From the NCBI RefSeq assembly GCF_018310535.1, contig NZ_CP074102.1, positions 3,162,001 through 3,226,000 on the forward strand: a stretch of 64,000 nt of DNA, in the 5' to 3' direction. Of this stretch, positions 18,694-29,238 are shown piece by piece (within the stretch, counting starts at the first letter, position 1; every line of letters begins with the position of its first letter). Origin of the DNA: Streptomyces mirabilis (lineage in GTDB: Bacteria > Actinomycetota > Actinomycetes > Streptomycetales > Streptomycetaceae). The notes beneath the pieces are model-generated. The model saw nothing but the letters and a program-made list of their open reading frames with translations. It searched no databases and was not told where the DNA came from. The position numbers were made by a program, and so were the translations under genes.

Positions 18694-18782
18694 GGCCCCA
18701 TCCTCGCGGATGACCCGCTCCCGGTTCCAATCCGGGCGCTCCTTTCCCTCCGCCACCAGCCGCGATCAGCCGTGATCAGCGA

Positions 18783-18812
18783 TGTTGCGCTTGCACAACA
18801 CCTGCACAACAC
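18783..18812. promoter_or_regulatory. repeated TGCACAACAC motif upstream of folD
   Basis: TGCACAACAC occurs at 18792-18801 and 18803-18812, 11 bp apart and so on the same face of the helix. The first copy is also half of the near-palindrome TGTTGCGCTTGCACAACA (18783-18800). The position about 90 bp before the folD start suggests an operator; the binding protein is unknown. Confidence 0.45.
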
Positions 18813-18963
18813 AATCGGAAGGGCCCTGGACAAATAAGTAAGGCATTTAGAACGATGAACATCACAGTGCCGCGGACAGTACCGGGGGGACGGACCGCTC
18901 TGTAGAACTCTCCTCCGCACCTTGCCGCGCGTCCCCGCACCAGGCAACGGAGGAAAACCCGCC

Positions 18964-19572
18964 ATGAGTTTCGGCGACCCGAACAACCCCTACGGTCCCC
19001 CGCAGGGCCAGCCGGCCGGCTACCCGCCCCAGGGCCAGCCCGGCTACGGCTACCCCCAGGGCGCCCCGCAGCAGCCCGGTTACGGCTACCCGCAGGCCCC
19101 GCAGCTCGGCCAGCAGCCGTACGGCGGCTACCCCGGCGGCCCGATGGAGATGCCCGGCACGGTCAAGGCCGCGCGCGTGATGCTGTTCGTCATCGGCGGT
19201 CTCCAGGTGCTCGGCGCCATCCTGATCGCGATCTCGGCGCTCGCCGTCTCCGCCGCGAAGAACAACGCGGACCTCAAGAACGACGTCCAGTTCCAGCAGC
19301 TCGCGGACTACTCGGCCGGTGTCCTGTGGGGCATCACGGTCGCGGTCCTGGCGTGGGGCGTCTTCGCGATCTGGCTCGGCGTCAAGTGCGCGAACGGCGG
19401 CAGCGGCGTCCGCATCGCCGCACTGGTGTTCGGCATCCTCACCGCGGTCCTCGGTATCTACCCGTTCATCGTCATCGGACTGGTGCACACCGTGCTCGCC
19501 ATCCTCATCGCGGTGTTCGTCGGCAAGGCGGACGGCGCCGCCTGGTTCGACCGTCCGAAGTACTCGGTCTGA
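18964..19572 (+). CDS. membrane protein with Pro/Gly/Tyr-rich N-terminus
   Basis: The 202-residue product starts with about 70 residues rich in Pro, Gly, Gln and Tyr (repeats of YGYPQ and GQPGY). It then has three to four transmembrane helices (VMLFVIGGLQVLGAILIAISALAV, AGVLWGITVAVLAWGVFAIWLGV, IAALVFGILTAVLGIYPFIVIGLVHTVLAILIAVFV). A strong GGAGGAAAA lies before the ATG at 18964. Such proteins are common in Streptomyces and have no assigned function. It is divergent from folD. Confidence 0.85.
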   Translation: MSFGDPNNPYGPPQGQPAGYPPQGQPGYGYPQGAPQQPGYGYPQAPQLGQQPYGGYPGGPMEMPGTVKAARVMLFVIGGLQVLGAILIAISALAVSAAKNNADLKNDVQFQQLADYSAGVLWGITVAVLAWGVFAIWLGVKCANGGSGVRIAALVFGILTAVLGIYPFIVIGLVHTVLAILIAVFVGKADGAAWFDRPKYSV

Positions 19573-19598
19573 GGCCACCGGCGGCACGGCCGCCACGA

Positions 19599-19634
19599 GG
19601 CCGACTTCCAGGCCGACTTCCAGGCCGACTTCCG
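19599..19634. repeat. three 12-bp tandem repeats after the stop codon
   Basis: GGCCGACTTCCA is repeated three times (19599, 19611 and 19623, the last ending in G), 27 bp after the stop of the membrane protein gene. Confidence 0.8.
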
Positions 19635-19723
19635 GCCATGTGAGGTAGAGGCCGTTGGCTGGGCGACCTGGGCGGTGCGGCCCCACCGGCGTACCCCTAG
19701 GGGTACAGAGAGCGCAAAGAAGT

Positions 19724-19773
19724 GCGGCGGTGGCTTCCGGCCCTCCCCCGAGGGGGCCGGAAGCCACCGCCGC
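19724..19773. terminator. 20-bp perfect stem, bidirectional terminator
   Basis: Arms at 19724-19743 and 19754-19773 are perfectly complementary over 20 bp with a 10-base loop. The hairpin sits between two convergent genes, so it probably ends both transcripts. Confidence 0.8.
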
Positions 19774-19789
19774 GCACGTGCGCCAGGGC

Positions 19790-20218
19790 TCAGCCGCAGT
19801 TACCGGTGATCCACTGGTGGGACCGCACCTTGTACGTACCGGCGAGGTTGCCGCCCTGCTGCTGCCGGGTGCAGCCGATCCGGCTGTTGTAGTTGGTGTT
19901 CGCGTAGAAGGCGACACCGCTGTACGAGCCGGTGCCGGCGTTCCACACCGACTTCACGTTCGTCGTGGCGGCCCAGGAACACTTGATGGCGCCGCTCTGC
20001 CAATCGGGGTCGGCGACGCTCCACGAGCACTTGCTGCCGGTGAAGTTGAAGCCGGTCCAGAAGCAGACGTCACCCGACGCGCAGTCCACGGCGGCGGCCG
20101 AGGCGGGCGCCGCCGACGCGGAGGCGGGCAGGGCCAGCGTCGTGGCGGCCGCCGCGCTGACGGCGAGGGTCGCGAGCAGCGGGGAGAGGCGGCGCGGACG
20201 ACGTACGGAAAGGTTCAT
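19790..20218 (-). CDS. secreted peptidase-inhibitor-like (I36-type) protein
   Basis: The 142-residue protein has a signal peptide (RRPRRLSPLLATLAVSAAAATTLALPASASA). The mature domain contains DCASGDVCFWTGFNFTGSKCSW and SVWNAGTGSYSGVAFYANTNYNSRIGCTR. This cysteine-containing, aromatic-rich pattern is that of the small secreted peptidase inhibitor family I36 (crystallin-like fold). The ATG at 20218 follows AAGGAG. It probably acts outside the cell, either as a protease inhibitor or as a structural protein; inhibition is not shown by the sequence. Confidence 0.8.
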   Translation of the reverse strand: MNLSVRRPRRLSPLLATLAVSAAAATTLALPASASAAPASAAAVDCASGDVCFWTGFNFTGSKCSWSVADPDWQSGAIKCSWAATTNVKSVWNAGTGSYSGVAFYANTNYNSRIGCTRQQQGGNLAGTYKVRSHQWITGNCG

Positions 20219-20442
20219 GGGTCTGTTTCTCCTTGCGATGCGGCTGCTGGTGATCGGACAGCCAGAAGGTGGCAACGCGTGTCCCGGCCGGGCAAGGAGA
20301 CCGGGCGGGCTGGGACGCCGGGACGGCCGGACGCCCGCTACTTGGCGCGTTCTCTAACCCTTGGGACGGCCGTGGGACGGCTACTGTGTCCAGCCATTGC
20401 AACGTCTGACCAGCGTGCCGTAAGTGCCAGGGGGGAACAGCG

Positions 20443-21600
20443 ATGCCCGCGTGCCCGGAAACCGAACGGTTCGCCGCGTTGTTGCGTTCGCTGAAGAACC
20501 GGTCAGGTCTGAGTTACGAGGCCCTCGCCAAGAGGACCGGCACCGCCGGGTCCACACTGCACCGCTACTGCCGCGGCACTTCGGTGCCCCAGGACTACGG
20601 AAGCGTGCACCGGTTCGCCACCGCCTGCGGCGCGACCCCGGACGAACTGCGGACGCTGCACCGGCAGTGGGCCCTGGCCGACGCCGCCCGGACGGAGACA
20701 GGGACGGGGACGGGGACAGAGTCGGAGGCGGAGGCGGAGGCGGAGACGGGGACGGAGGCCGCAGGGGACGCGGTGGATCCCGCAGATGCCGTTGTCGCCA
20801 CTGATCTCGTGGACGGTGACGACGGTGACAGTGACGGTGACAAGGAGTCGGCGGCGGTGGAGGTCGGGCCCGTTCCGCCGGCCCGTCAGGGCCGTTTCCG
20901 TCTTGACCAGTTCCGGCAGGGGCGGTTCCGCGTCGTCGTGATCGGGGCCGTGGTCCTGACGCTCGGTGTCTCCGCCTGGGCCCTGACGACCGATCACCCG
21001 TCATCCGGCAGCGGCGGCGGCTCCGCGGCGGACGGCCGTCTGCTCTTCTCGGCCGCCTGTCAGCCCGTGGTGGCCATGGGCCAGCACGACGCGTGCGTGG
21101 GCGAGGTACAACGGCTGCTGCACGCCAAGGGCGCGGACATCGACGTCGACTCGGACTTCGGCCCGCAGACGTTGCGCCGGGTCACCGCCTTCCAGGTGTT
21201 CACCGGTCTCCAGCCCAACGGAGTCGTCGGGGACGCCACCAAGAAGGCGCTCTACACCTCGAACGTACGCATGACCGTCTGGCCGCCGGCGAAGGTACGG
21301 GCGCACATCCGCGCGGTCTTCACCGACGCACCCGACGCGGCGGTCGCCATCGCGGACTGCCAGTCGTTCCTCGACCCGCTGCACATCCTGCCCAACACCA
21401 ACGGCACCCGTAACTGGGGTCTGTTCCAGATCTCCGACCTGCGCCTGCGCGAGCTGGGCGGGACCCCACGTCAGGCGCTGGACCCGGAGTGGAACATCAG
21501 GGCGGCCCAACGCCTGTGGAGCAAGAAGCGCGACTTCCACGACTGGCCGAACTGCGAACGCGCGGTCAAGGGCGCCGCCACCACCGCGCCCGCACGGTAG
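20443..21600 (+). CDS. HTH-TM-peptidoglycan-binding-lysozyme-like protein
   Basis: The 385-residue protein has, in order, a cytoplasmic helix-turn-helix domain (residues 8-70), an acidic Glu/Thr/Asp-rich linker (about 83-140), one transmembrane helix (about 163-182), a PG_binding_1 domain (about 215-272, EVQRLLHAKGADIDVDSDFGPQTLRRVTAFQ) and a lysozyme/SLT-like domain (about 285-375, ending GTRNWGLFQISD and ERA). The place where transglycosylases have Glu in a C-E-S motif reads C306-Q307-S308, so the domain is probably inactive and may only bind glycan. The architecture suggests a one-component regulator that senses peptidoglycan or its fragments. Confidence 0.85.
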   Translation: MPACPETERFAALLRSLKNRSGLSYEALAKRTGTAGSTLHRYCRGTSVPQDYGSVHRFATACGATPDELRTLHRQWALADAARTETGTGTGTESEAEAEAETGTEAAGDAVDPADAVVATDLVDGDDGDSDGDKESAAVEVGPVPPARQGRFRLDQFRQGRFRVVVIGAVVLTLGVSAWALTTDHPSSGSGGGSAADGRLLFSAACQPVVAMGQHDACVGEVQRLLHAKGADIDVDSDFGPQTLRRVTAFQVFTGLQPNGVVGDATKKALYTSNVRMTVWPPAKVRAHIRAVFTDAPDAAVAIADCQSFLDPLHILPNTNGTRNWGLFQISDLRLRELGGTPRQALDPEWNIRAAQRLWSKKRDFHDWPNCERAVKGAATTAPAR

Positions 21601-21632
21601 CGGCGGCCCACCGGAACCCCGGTGGACCGCCG
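21601..21632. terminator. hairpin between convergent genes
   Basis: CGGCGGCCCACCGG and CCGGTGGACCGCCG pair with a single mismatch around a 4-base loop, directly after the stop of the HTH-lysozyme-like gene and 24 bp from the purH stop. Probably bidirectional. Confidence 0.75.
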
Positions 21633-21655
21633 CGCACGCACCGACCCGCCGCGGA

Positions 21656-23245
21656 TCAGTGGAAGAAGTGCCGCGTCCCCGTGAAGTACATGGTGATGCC
21701 CGCCTTCTTCGCGGCCTCGACCACCAGCTCGTCACGGACCGAACCGCCGGGCTGGACCACGGCCCTGACGCCCGCCTCGGCGAGGATCTCCAGACCGTCC
21801 GGGAACGGGAAGAACGCGTCCGAGGCCGCGTACGACCCGCGGGCCCGCTCGGCGCCCGCCCGCTCGACCGCGAGCTTCGCGGAGTCGACGCGGTTGACCT
21901 GGCCCATGCCGACGCCGACCGAGGCGCCGTCCTTGGCGAGCAGGATCGCGTTGGACTTCACCGCGCGGCAGGCCCGCCAGGCGAAGGCCAGCTCGTCGAG
22001 CTCGCCCTCGTTCAGGGCGTCGCCGGTCGCCAGGGTCCAGCTCGCCGGGTTGTCGCCGTCGGCCTGGAGGCGGTCGGTGACCTGGAGCAGCGCGCCGCCG
22101 TCGATCGGCTTGAGCTCGGCCGGGTTCGCGGGCGCACGGTGGGCGCGCAGCACGCGGATGTTCTTCTTCTTGGTGAGGGCTTCGAGGGCGCCGTCCTCGT
22201 ACTCGGGCGCCACGATGACCTCGGTGAAGATCTCGGCGACCTGCTCCGCCATCTCCTTCGTCACCGGCCGGTTGACCGCGATCACCCCGCCGAACGCGGA
22301 CAGCGGGTCACAGGCGTGCGCCTTGCGGTGCGCCTCGGCGACGTTCGAGGCGATCGCGATGCCGCACGGGTTGGCGTGCTTGATGATCGCGACGCAGGGG
22401 TCCTCGTGGTCGTACGCGGCACGGCGCGCGGCGTCCGTGTCCGTGTAGTTGTTGTACGACATCTCCTTGCCGTGCAGCTGCTCGGCCTCCGCGAGACCGC
22501 CGGTGCCCGAGGTGTAGAGGGCGGCGGGCTGGTGCGGGTTCTCGCCGTAGCGGAGAGTGTGCGCGCGCTCCCAGGTGGCGCCGAGGAAGTCGGGGAACCG
22601 GGAGGCGTCGACGGGGGCGTACTCGGAGGCGAACCAGGAGGCGACGGCGACGTCGTACGCGGCCGTGTGCTGGAAGGCCTCGGCCGCGAGCCGCTTGCGG
22701 GTCTTGAGGTCGAAGCCGCCGGTCTTCACGGCGGCGAGGACGTCGCCGTACCGGTCGGGGCTGGTGACGACGGCCACGGACGGGTGGTTCTTGGCGGCGG
22801 CTCGGACCATCGAAGGCCCGCCGATGTCGATCTGCTCGACGCACTCGTCGGGCGTCGCGCCCGAGGCGACGGTCTCGCGGAAGGGGTAGAGGTTGACGAC
22901 GACGAGGTCGAACGGCTTGACGCCCAGCTCTTCCAGCTGCCGCTGGTGGTCGGGCAGACGCAGGTCGGCGAGGATGCCGGCGTGGACCTTGGGGTGCAGG
23001 GTCTTGACGCGGCCGTCGAGGCACTCGGGGAAGCCGGTCAGGTCCTCGACCTTGACGACGGGGACCCCGGCCGCGGCGATCTTGGCGGCGGTGGAGCCGG
23101 TGGAGACGAGCTCGACACCGGCCTCGTGGAGCCCGCGGGCAAGCTCTTCGAGCCCGGTCTTGTCGTAGACGCTGACGAGCGCGCGCCGGATGACCCGCTT
23201 GGTGCCCTCGGTGCTCTCGGCCGTGACTGTGCTGTCGGCGGTCAC
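21656..23245 (-). CDS. purH: bifunctional AICAR formyltransferase/IMP cyclohydrolase
   Basis: The 529-residue enzyme carries out the last two steps of IMP synthesis, using 10-formyl-THF made by FolD. The N-terminal IMP cyclohydrolase domain shows [34 protein letters not shown]. The C-terminal formyltransferase domain contains [11 protein letters not shown] with the catalytic Lys-His, and [12 protein letters not shown]. The GTG start at 23245 overlaps the purN stop as GTGA, so the two are translationally coupled. Transcription runs purN then purH, ending at the hairpin at 21601-21632. Confidence 0.97.
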   Translation of the reverse strand: MTADSTVTAESTEGTKRVIRRALVSVYDKTGLEELARGLHEAGVELVSTGSTAAKIAAAGVPVVKVEDLTGFPECLDGRVKTLHPKVHAGILADLRLPDHQRQLEELGVKPFDLVVVNLYPFRETVASGATPDECVEQIDIGGPSMVRAAAKNHPSVAVVTSPDRYGDVLAAVKTGGFDLKTRKRLAAEAFQHTAAYDVAVASWFASEYAPVDASRFPDFLGATWERAHTLRYGENPHQPAALYTSGTGGLAEAEQLHGKEMSYNNYTDTDAARRAAYDHEDPCVAIIKHANPCGIAIASNVAEAHRKAHACDPLSAFGGVIAVNRPVTKEMAEQVAEIFTEVIVAPEYEDGALEALTKKKNIRVLRAHRAPANPAELKPIDGGALLQVTDRLQADGDNPASWTLATGDALNEGELDELAFAWRACRAVKSNAILLAKDGASVGVGMGQVNRVDSAKLAVERAGAERARGSYAASDAFFPFPDGLEILAEAGVRAVVQPGGSVRDELVVEAAKKAGITMYFTGTRHFFH

Positions 23246-23862
23246 TGGATAACTACCTTTCGTCCCTCAATGCGATAGCCGTTGCGGGCGAGCCGCCCCA
23301 CGACATCGACGAGCAGTCTTCGCTCGACTTCCTTGATGCGCTCGTGCAGAGCGCTCTCGTCGTCCTCGTCCCGGACCTCCACCACGCCCTGAGCGATGAT
23401 CGGTCCGGTGTCGACGCCGTCGTCGACGAAGTGGACGGTGCAGCCGGTGACCTTCGCGCCGTACGCGAGCGCGTCGCGTACGCCGTGGGCCCCCGGGAAA
23501 CTCGGCAGCAGGGCGGGATGCGTGTTGACGAACCGCCCACCGAACCGGGCGAGGAATTCCTTCCCCACGATCTTCATGAACCCCGCGGAGACCACCAGGT
23601 CGGGCTCGTGGTCGGAGACGGCCTCGGCGAGCGCGTGGTCCCACTCGTCCCGGGTGTCGTAGTCCTTGACGCGGCGGACGAAGGCGGGGATCCCGGCCCG
23701 CTCGGCCCGGGCGAGCCCTTCGATGCCGTCACGGTCGGCGCCCACGGCCACGATCTCGGCCCCGTAGGCCTCCGGCCCGCCCGCGGCGATGCCGTCGAGC
23801 AGTGCCTGCAGATTCGTGCCTGATCCGGAGACCAGCACGACGAGGCGCTTGGTCTTGGCCAC
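23242..23862 (-). CDS. purN: phosphoribosylglycinamide formyltransferase
   Basis: The 206-residue protein transfers the formyl group of 10-formyl-THF to GAR in purine synthesis. The N-terminal [18 protein letters not shown] binds the phosphate, and the catalytic region is [25 protein letters not shown] with [18 protein letters not shown] chose the GTG at 23862 ([13 protein letters not shown]) because the length fits PurN and AAGGG lies upstream. The much longer open frame to 25452 is a low-complexity shadow. Confidence 0.96.
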   Translation of the reverse strand: MAKTKRLVVLVSGSGTNLQALLDGIAAGGPEAYGAEIVAVGADRDGIEGLARAERAGIPAFVRRVKDYDTRDEWDHALAEAVSDHEPDLVVSAGFMKIVGKEFLARFGGRFVNTHPALLPSFPGAHGVRDALAYGAKVTGCTVHFVDDGVDTGPIIAQGVVEVRDEDDESALHERIKEVERRLLVDVVGRLARNGYRIEGRKVVIQ

Positions 23863-24080
23863 GACGGGGCCCTTTCTCGGGGGAGCGTTTGTACGGTCGT
23901 ACGAATGCTTCGCGCCCCTGGATACGGGGAAGTCTACGAAGCGGCCGACCGTCAGCAACGATACCGGCACACCGGGCGGCCCCCACGGGACGGGGGCGTG
24001 GCCGGAAGGTAGCGTCTGCGGTGGATCCTCCCGGGAACACCGTTCAGCACGGGGAACGCCCTGTGCGCTTGGGACGTTGA

Positions 24081-24263
24081 CCTGGGACGGGTAGAACGTT
24101 CGGGGTACGAGCCCCGGGGGCGAACGTCCGGGGCGAGGGCCTCGGACGGAAAACCCGGGGCAGGGACTCCACGGATCGGTACCCGGGGTGCGAATCCCGG
24201 GTCCTGATCCTGGAAACGAACGCCCGGGGCGCGAGCCCCGGGCAGGACGCTCGGGGTGCGCGT
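24081..24263. repeat. array of degenerate ~30-bp hairpin units upstream of purN
   Basis: Five to six imperfect units of the form AACGYYCGGGGYGCGAGYCCCGGG follow one another. Several are self-complementary; the best is 24222-24243, where GCCCGGGGC and GCCCCGGGC flank GCGA. The array lies in the 465-bp divergent region between purN (23862) and the membrane gene at 24328. No gene is seen in this region. Confidence 0.7.
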
Positions 24264-24327
24264 CGCGAGCACGATGCCGTGTGGACACGCCGCCCGCCAG
24301 AACCACCAAGGGGAAGACGCACACCTG

Positions 24328-25125
<798 letters not shown>

Positions 25126-25143
<18 letters not shown>

Positions 25144-25173
25144 CTCGAATTGGGAACGCACAGCTAGCTCGAA
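25126..25173. repeat. perfect 24-bp tandem duplication across a stop codon
   Basis: The 24-bp unit starting TTGGGAACGCACAGCTAGCT occurs at 25126-25149 and again at 25150-25173. The first copy contains the TAG stop of the gene at 24328-25143, so the duplication sits on its 3' end. Confidence 0.9.
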
Positions 25174-25180
25174 CGCGCCC

Positions 25181-25219
25181 CCGTCAGGGGCGCGGGAAAC
25201 TGCGCGCCCAGCCCCCACC
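25181..25219. repeat. dispersed intergenic repeat, inverted copy
   Basis: The complement of this stretch matches the element at 14140-14163 and 14229-14252 (GCTGGGCGCGCAGTTTCCCG followed by CGCCCCTGA). It lies just after the 24-bp duplication. Confidence 0.75.
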
Positions 25220-25246
25220 ATCCGCGGCAAACGCCACCACAGCCCA

Positions 25247-25283
25247 GGGGCGCAGCCCCGGACGGGGTCTGGGGCTGCGCCCC
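25247..25283. terminator. hairpin between convergent membrane-protein genes
   Basis: GGGGCGCAGCCCC (25247-25259) pairs perfectly with GGGGCTGCGCCCC (25271-25283) around an 11-base loop. It lies between the stop of the plus-strand gene at 25143 and that of the minus-strand gene at 25334. Confidence 0.65.
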
Positions 25284-25333
25284 AGAGGACGGGAATGGGT
25301 AGGGGCGGCGGGGGCGAGGAAACCGAGGGCTCC

Positions 25334-26917
25334 TCACTCACCCTGTTCAGGCGGCGCCGCCAAGGACGTCGCCTCCCCACCATCGGAGGGCAACAAGTCG
25401 TACGGCTCCAAGCTCGGATCCGAAGCCGGCCCGGAGGCCGGGGCAGGGGCAAGGACAGGGGCAGGGACAGGGGCCGAAGTCGCCCCCACCGACGGAGTCA
25501 CCCCCACCTGACCTCCGTCCCCCCGCGACCGCCCCGCCCAGAACCCCCACGAGAACCACAACCGGCACGACCCCCACGAGAACCACGAGGGCCGAGAGAG
25601 CCACGTAGGCCAAGAAACCCCCCGCCGCCGAAGCTTCCACCCCCACAACCCCACCCCCACGGGAACCCCCACCCCCACCGTCCAAACCACCACCGCTCCC
25701 CCCACCTGCCACCACACCGGCCCGAAGTGAGCCAACGCCGCCACCCCCAACGGCCCACCCGCCACCCCGGCAAGCACCGCCATCACCAGCCCGCACATCA
25801 CGGCCGCGACCCCCACCCCCACCACGACCCGCCCCCACGACCAGGCCTCACGCCCCTCCCCCGGCGCCCCCGCGGTCACCAGGAACCACGCCACCGTCAC
25901 CCCCGCCGCCACCGGCACCCCCATCCCCACCTCACTCCACACCGCCCCCGACACCGGCACCGGCACCGGCACCGGCACCGCCGCCAGCAGCGGAAACGCC
26001 GGCAGCAACGGCCCCGGCCCCGCCGCGGACAACGGCCCCACGACATGCCCGGCCCCCAGCACGAACCCGGGCCCGAGCCCGTACGCGGCCCCCCACACCG
26101 CCGCGTTCGGCACGAGCGCCAGACAGAGCAGCAGTACCGCGAACCGCCCCGACCACACCTCGGTGAGCTGCGCGAACGAGTCCCGGGCGGGTTCGCCGTG
26201 CCACACCAGCGACGCCGCCACCAAGAGCGAGCCACCCCCGACGAGCACCGCCGCCCCGGCCCCGGCCGCCCGCGCCGAGGCCGCGAAGAATTCGGGCGAG
26301 CAACGGCGTCGACCGGCGGGCACCACGGCGAGCAACCGCCGGACCCGCGCGGGCACGGGGAAGTCGGCGCGACCGTACGCCGCCCACACCCCCACGGCCG
26401 CCGCACTCCCGGCGAGCAACGGCAGGCATCCGGCGGTCCACACCCACGACGGCCGCAACTCCCCGCCCGAGCAGTACAGCGCGGCCGCAAGTCCGACCGT
26501 CAGATAGCCCCCGACGACCCCCGTCCACACCGTGCCCGGCTCCGCCCCGGCCTCGGCGTCCGCCACACCGCGCGCCGCCCGGTACAGCAGCCACACGGGC
26601 AGGACGACCAGCAGCAGCGGTGTCACACCCACCGGCATCGGCAGGCCGGACAGGGTCTCGGTGCGGATCAGCTCCACGCCGTGCGCGAGCAGCCACAACG
26701 CGGCGGCCACGTGCAGCGATCCACTCGGCCCGCTGTCCGGATAGGGCGAGCTGATCCACAGCATCATGACGAGGACGGCGAACGAGCCGAGTCCGAGCCC
26801 CGCCGCGAGGGCGCCACCCAGGAGGCTGGCGCCCAGTCCGGGTGAACGGTGACGCATCCGGGTGAGCAGGGGCGACAACGACAGTCTGCGGGCGGTCATT
26901 TGGGTCACGTCCGCCAT
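25334..26917 (-). CDS. DUF6350-type polytopic membrane protein
   Basis: The 527-residue product is mostly membrane, with about ten hydrophobic segments. Examples are [69 protein letters not shown] and [28 protein letters not shown] recognise it as the actinobacterial DUF6350 family, sometimes labelled cell division protein PerM; that label is weak evidence of function. The C-terminus is a Pro/Ala-rich cytoplasmic tail. ATG at 26917 or 26899 could be the start. It is divergent from the HTH/sigma-like gene. Confidence 0.78.
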   Translation of the reverse strand: MADVTQMTARRLSLSPLLTRMRHRSPGLGASLLGGALAAGLGLGSFAVLVMMLWISSPYPDSGPSGSLHVAAALWLLAHGVELIRTETLSGLPMPVGVTPLLLVVLPVWLLYRAARGVADAEAGAEPGTVWTGVVGGYLTVGLAAALYCSGGELRPSWVWTAGCLPLLAGSAAAVGVWAAYGRADFPVPARVRRLLAVVPAGRRRCSPEFFAASARAAGAGAAVLVGGGSLLVAASLVWHGEPARDSFAQLTEVWSGRFAVLLLCLALVPNAAVWGAAYGLGPGFVLGAGHVVGPLSAAGPGPLLPAFPLLAAVPVPVPVPVSGAVWSEVGMGVPVAAGVTVAWFLVTAGAPGEGREAWSWGRVVVGVGVAAVMCGLVMAVLAGVAGGPLGVAALAHFGPVWWQVGGAVVVWTVGVGVPVGVGLWGWKLRRRGVSWPTWLSRPSWFSWGSCRLWFSWGFWAGRSRGDGGQVGVTPSVGATSAPVPAPVLAPAPASGPASDPSLEPYDLLPSDGGEATSLAAPPEQGE

Positions 26918-27013
26918 GCTCCCAACGACACGCGCTTTCTCCTCGTAACAGGCGAACCTTGGATGTGTCGCTCAATATGCAGCTATGTACCTTTTCGTAC
27001 TAAGGGGCACCCT

Positions 27014-28210
27014 ATGGGGTCCGACATGACACGCACCCCTGAGACCCCGCTGCCCTCCCCCAAGGAGCGCCGCCGCCTGCGCGAGGCCCAGTCGCTGAGC
27101 CAGGCCGACATCGCGGCCGCGGTGGGCGTCACCCGTGCGACGGTGCACTCGTGGGAGAACGGCCGTACGACGCCGAGCGGCAGTAGACGGGACGCGTACG
27201 CACGGCTGCTGACGGGCACTGAGGAGGTGACCACCCATCAGGAGAACCCGGCTCCCGCGCTCGTCGGCGCCGCCACCGGCCCCGTACAAGCGTCCCCCGA
27301 CCACGCCGAAACCACCCCCGAGCCGCCCTCCGAAACCCCACCCGCCTCCGAACTCGCGCTCGAACCCAAACCGGAACTCGCCCCCGAAGCCGAACTCGAA
27401 CCCCTTTCGGCTCCCCTGACGCCCGATCAGGCCTTCGACGCCCTCTACGCGTTCTGCGCCCCCGCCCTCGTACGGCAGACCTACCTGCTCACCGGGCGGC
27501 GTGAACTGGCCCGCGAGTCGGTGGAGCGCGCCTTCCAGCTGGCCTGGCACCGCTGGCCCGAGGTGGCCATGGACCGCGATCCGGCGGGGTGGGTGCGGGC
27601 GACGGCGCACGAGTTCGCGCTCTCGCCCTGGCACAGACTGCGCCCCCGGCACCGCGACCCGGAGCCGCCGCCCACCGCCCCCGCGGACCGCGCGCTGCTC
27701 GACGTACTCCTGCAGCTGCCGCCCGTGTACCGGCGGACCCTGCTGCTCTACGACGGGGTCGGGCTCGATCTGCCGGAGACCGCGGCCGAGACGGAGGCGA
27801 GCACGCCCGCGGCGGCCAACCGGCTGCTGCACGCGCGCGAGGCCGTGGCCAAGCGGCTGCCGGAGCTGGCGGAGCCGAAGGAGCTGCACCGGCGACTCGC
27901 CGAGGTCGCCTCCGCCGAGCGGCTGCGCGCCGCGAAGCCCACCACGGTCCGCTGGGGCGGAGAGCAGCGCGCCCGGCACTGGACCCGCGCCGCCATCGCC
28001 TTCACGGTCGTCCTCATCGGCGCCACGACGCTGACGCTCCGTACGGCCCCGGACCACTACGAACCGCCGCTGGCGCCCGGCGCCACGGTGCTCGGGGTGC
28101 CGCCCCGGGTCGCGCCCGGGCCGCTGTCCGCGGAGGAGCTGGCCCTGCGCGCCAAGCTCAAGGGGGAGACGGCCAGCGGGCCGGAGCGCCTGGTTCCGGA
28201 ACCAGGCTGA
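27014..28210 (+). CDS. HTH protein with sigma-like region and C-terminal transmembrane helix
   Basis: The 398-residue product has an N-terminal XRE-type HTH (RRRLREAQSLSQADIAAAVGVTRATVHSWENGRTTPSG). A Pro/Glu-rich linker of alternating EPKPELAPE follows. Residues from about 140 to 300 resemble ECF sigma regions 2 and 4 (ARESVERAFQLAWHRWPEVAMDRDPAGWVRATAHEFAL, then LLQLPPVYRRTLLLYDGVGLDLPETA). A transmembrane helix (AAIAFTVVLIGATTLTL) comes near the end. Whether it still binds RNA polymerase is unknown. The ATG at 27014 follows AAGGGG. The last codons form the palindrome GCCTGGTTCCGGAACCAGGC (28188-28207). Confidence 0.8.
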   Translation: MGSDMTRTPETPLPSPKERRRLREAQSLSQADIAAAVGVTRATVHSWENGRTTPSGSRRDAYARLLTGTEEVTTHQENPAPALVGAATGPVQASPDHAETTPEPPSETPPASELALEPKPELAPEAELEPLSAPLTPDQAFDALYAFCAPALVRQTYLLTGRRELARESVERAFQLAWHRWPEVAMDRDPAGWVRATAHEFALSPWHRLRPRHRDPEPPPTAPADRALLDVLLQLPPVYRRTLLLYDGVGLDLPETAAETEASTPAAANRLLHAREAVAKRLPELAEPKELHRRLAEVASAERLRAAKPTTVRWGGEQRARHWTRAAIAFTVVLIGATTLTLRTAPDHYEPPLAPGATVLGVPPRVAPGPLSAEELALRAKLKGETASGPERLVPEPG

Positions 28211-28267
28211 GCTGGTTCCGGGACCAGGCCGAGCGGGGTACGACGACGGGCTGTGCCAGGTACGACG

Positions 28268-28301
28268 ACGGGCTCGCACCCCCGTGGGGATGCGAGCCCG
28301 T
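28268..28301. terminator. bidirectional hairpin between convergent genes
   Basis: ACGGGCTCGCA and TGCGAGCCCGT pair perfectly around a 12-base loop. The hairpin lies between the stop of the HTH/sigma-like gene (28210) and that of sucD (28333). Short direct repeats (GTACGACGACGGGCT twice, CTGGAGAAGGTC twice) surround it. Confidence 0.75.
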
Positions 28302-28332
28302 TCAGTCTGGAGAAGGTCCAGCCTGGAGAAGG

Positions 28333-29217
28333 TCAGCCGGCGAGGATCTCGCGGGCCAGCTTCGCCGTCTCGGTCGGCGTCTTGCCGACCTTGACGCCGG
28401 CGGCCTCGAGGGCCTCCTTCTTCGCGGCGGCCGTACCGGAGGAGCCGGAGACGATGGCGCCGGCGTGGCCCATGGTCTTGCCCTCGGGCGCGGTGAAGCC
28501 GGCGACGTAGCCGACGACCGGCTTCGTCACGTTCTTGGCGATGAAGTCCGCCGCGCGCTCCTCGGCGTCGCCGCCGATCTCACCGATCATGACGATCAGG
28601 TCGGTGTCGGGGTCGGCCTCGAACGCGGCGAGCGCGTCGATGTGCGTCGTACCGATGATCGGGTCGCCACCGATGCCGACGGCGGACGAGAAGCCGATGT
28701 CACGGAGCTCGTACATCATCTGGTACGTCAGCGTGCCGGACTTCGAGACCAGGCCGATGCGGCCCGGCTTCGTGATGTCGCCCGGGATGATGCCGGCGTT
28801 CGACTGGCCCGGGGTGATGAGACCGGGGCAGTTCGGGCCGATGATGCGGGTCTTGTTGCCCTTCGACTTCGCGTACGCCCAGAAGGCGGCGGAGTCGTGG
28901 ACGGCGATGCCCTCGGTGATGACGACCGCGAGGGGGATCTCCGCGTCGATCGCCTCGACGACGGCGGCCTTGGCGAAGGCCGGCGGCACGAAGAGGACGG
29001 AGACGTTGGCGCCCGTCTTCTCCATGGCCTCGGCGACCGTACCGAAGACCGGGATCTCGGTGCCGTCGATGTCGACGGACGTGCCCGCCTTGCGCGGGTT
29101 CACGCCACCGACGATGTTCGTGCCGTCGGCCAGCATGAGCTTGGTGTGCTTCATGCCCGTGGCACCGGTCATGCCCTGGACGATGACCTTGCTGTCCTTG
29201 TTGAGGAAGATAGCCAT
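28333..29217 (-). CDS. sucD: succinyl-CoA synthetase alpha subunit
   Basis: The 294-residue alpha subunit binds CoA and carries the phosphohistidine of the TCA-cycle enzyme that makes succinate and a nucleoside triphosphate. The catalytic histidine is H251 in [18 protein letters not shown]. The CoA-binding fold starts with [16 protein letters not shown], and [18 protein letters not shown] is typical. It follows sucC by 21 bp, with GAGGGAAAC as ribosome binding site, so the pair is one operon. Confidence 0.97.
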   Translation of the reverse strand: MAIFLNKDSKVIVQGMTGATGMKHTKLMLADGTNIVGGVNPRKAGTSVDIDGTEIPVFGTVAEAMEKTGANVSVLFVPPAFAKAAVVEAIDAEIPLAVVITEGIAVHDSAAFWAYAKSKGNKTRIIGPNCPGLITPGQSNAGIIPGDITKPGRIGLVSKSGTLTYQMMYELRDIGFSSAVGIGGDPIIGTTHIDALAAFEADPDTDLIVMIGEIGGDAEERAADFIAKNVTKPVVGYVAGFTAPEGKTMGHAGAIVSGSSGTAAAKKEALEAAGVKVGKTPTETAKLAREILAG

Positions 29218-29238
29218 GGCGGTTGTTTCCCTCGTCCC

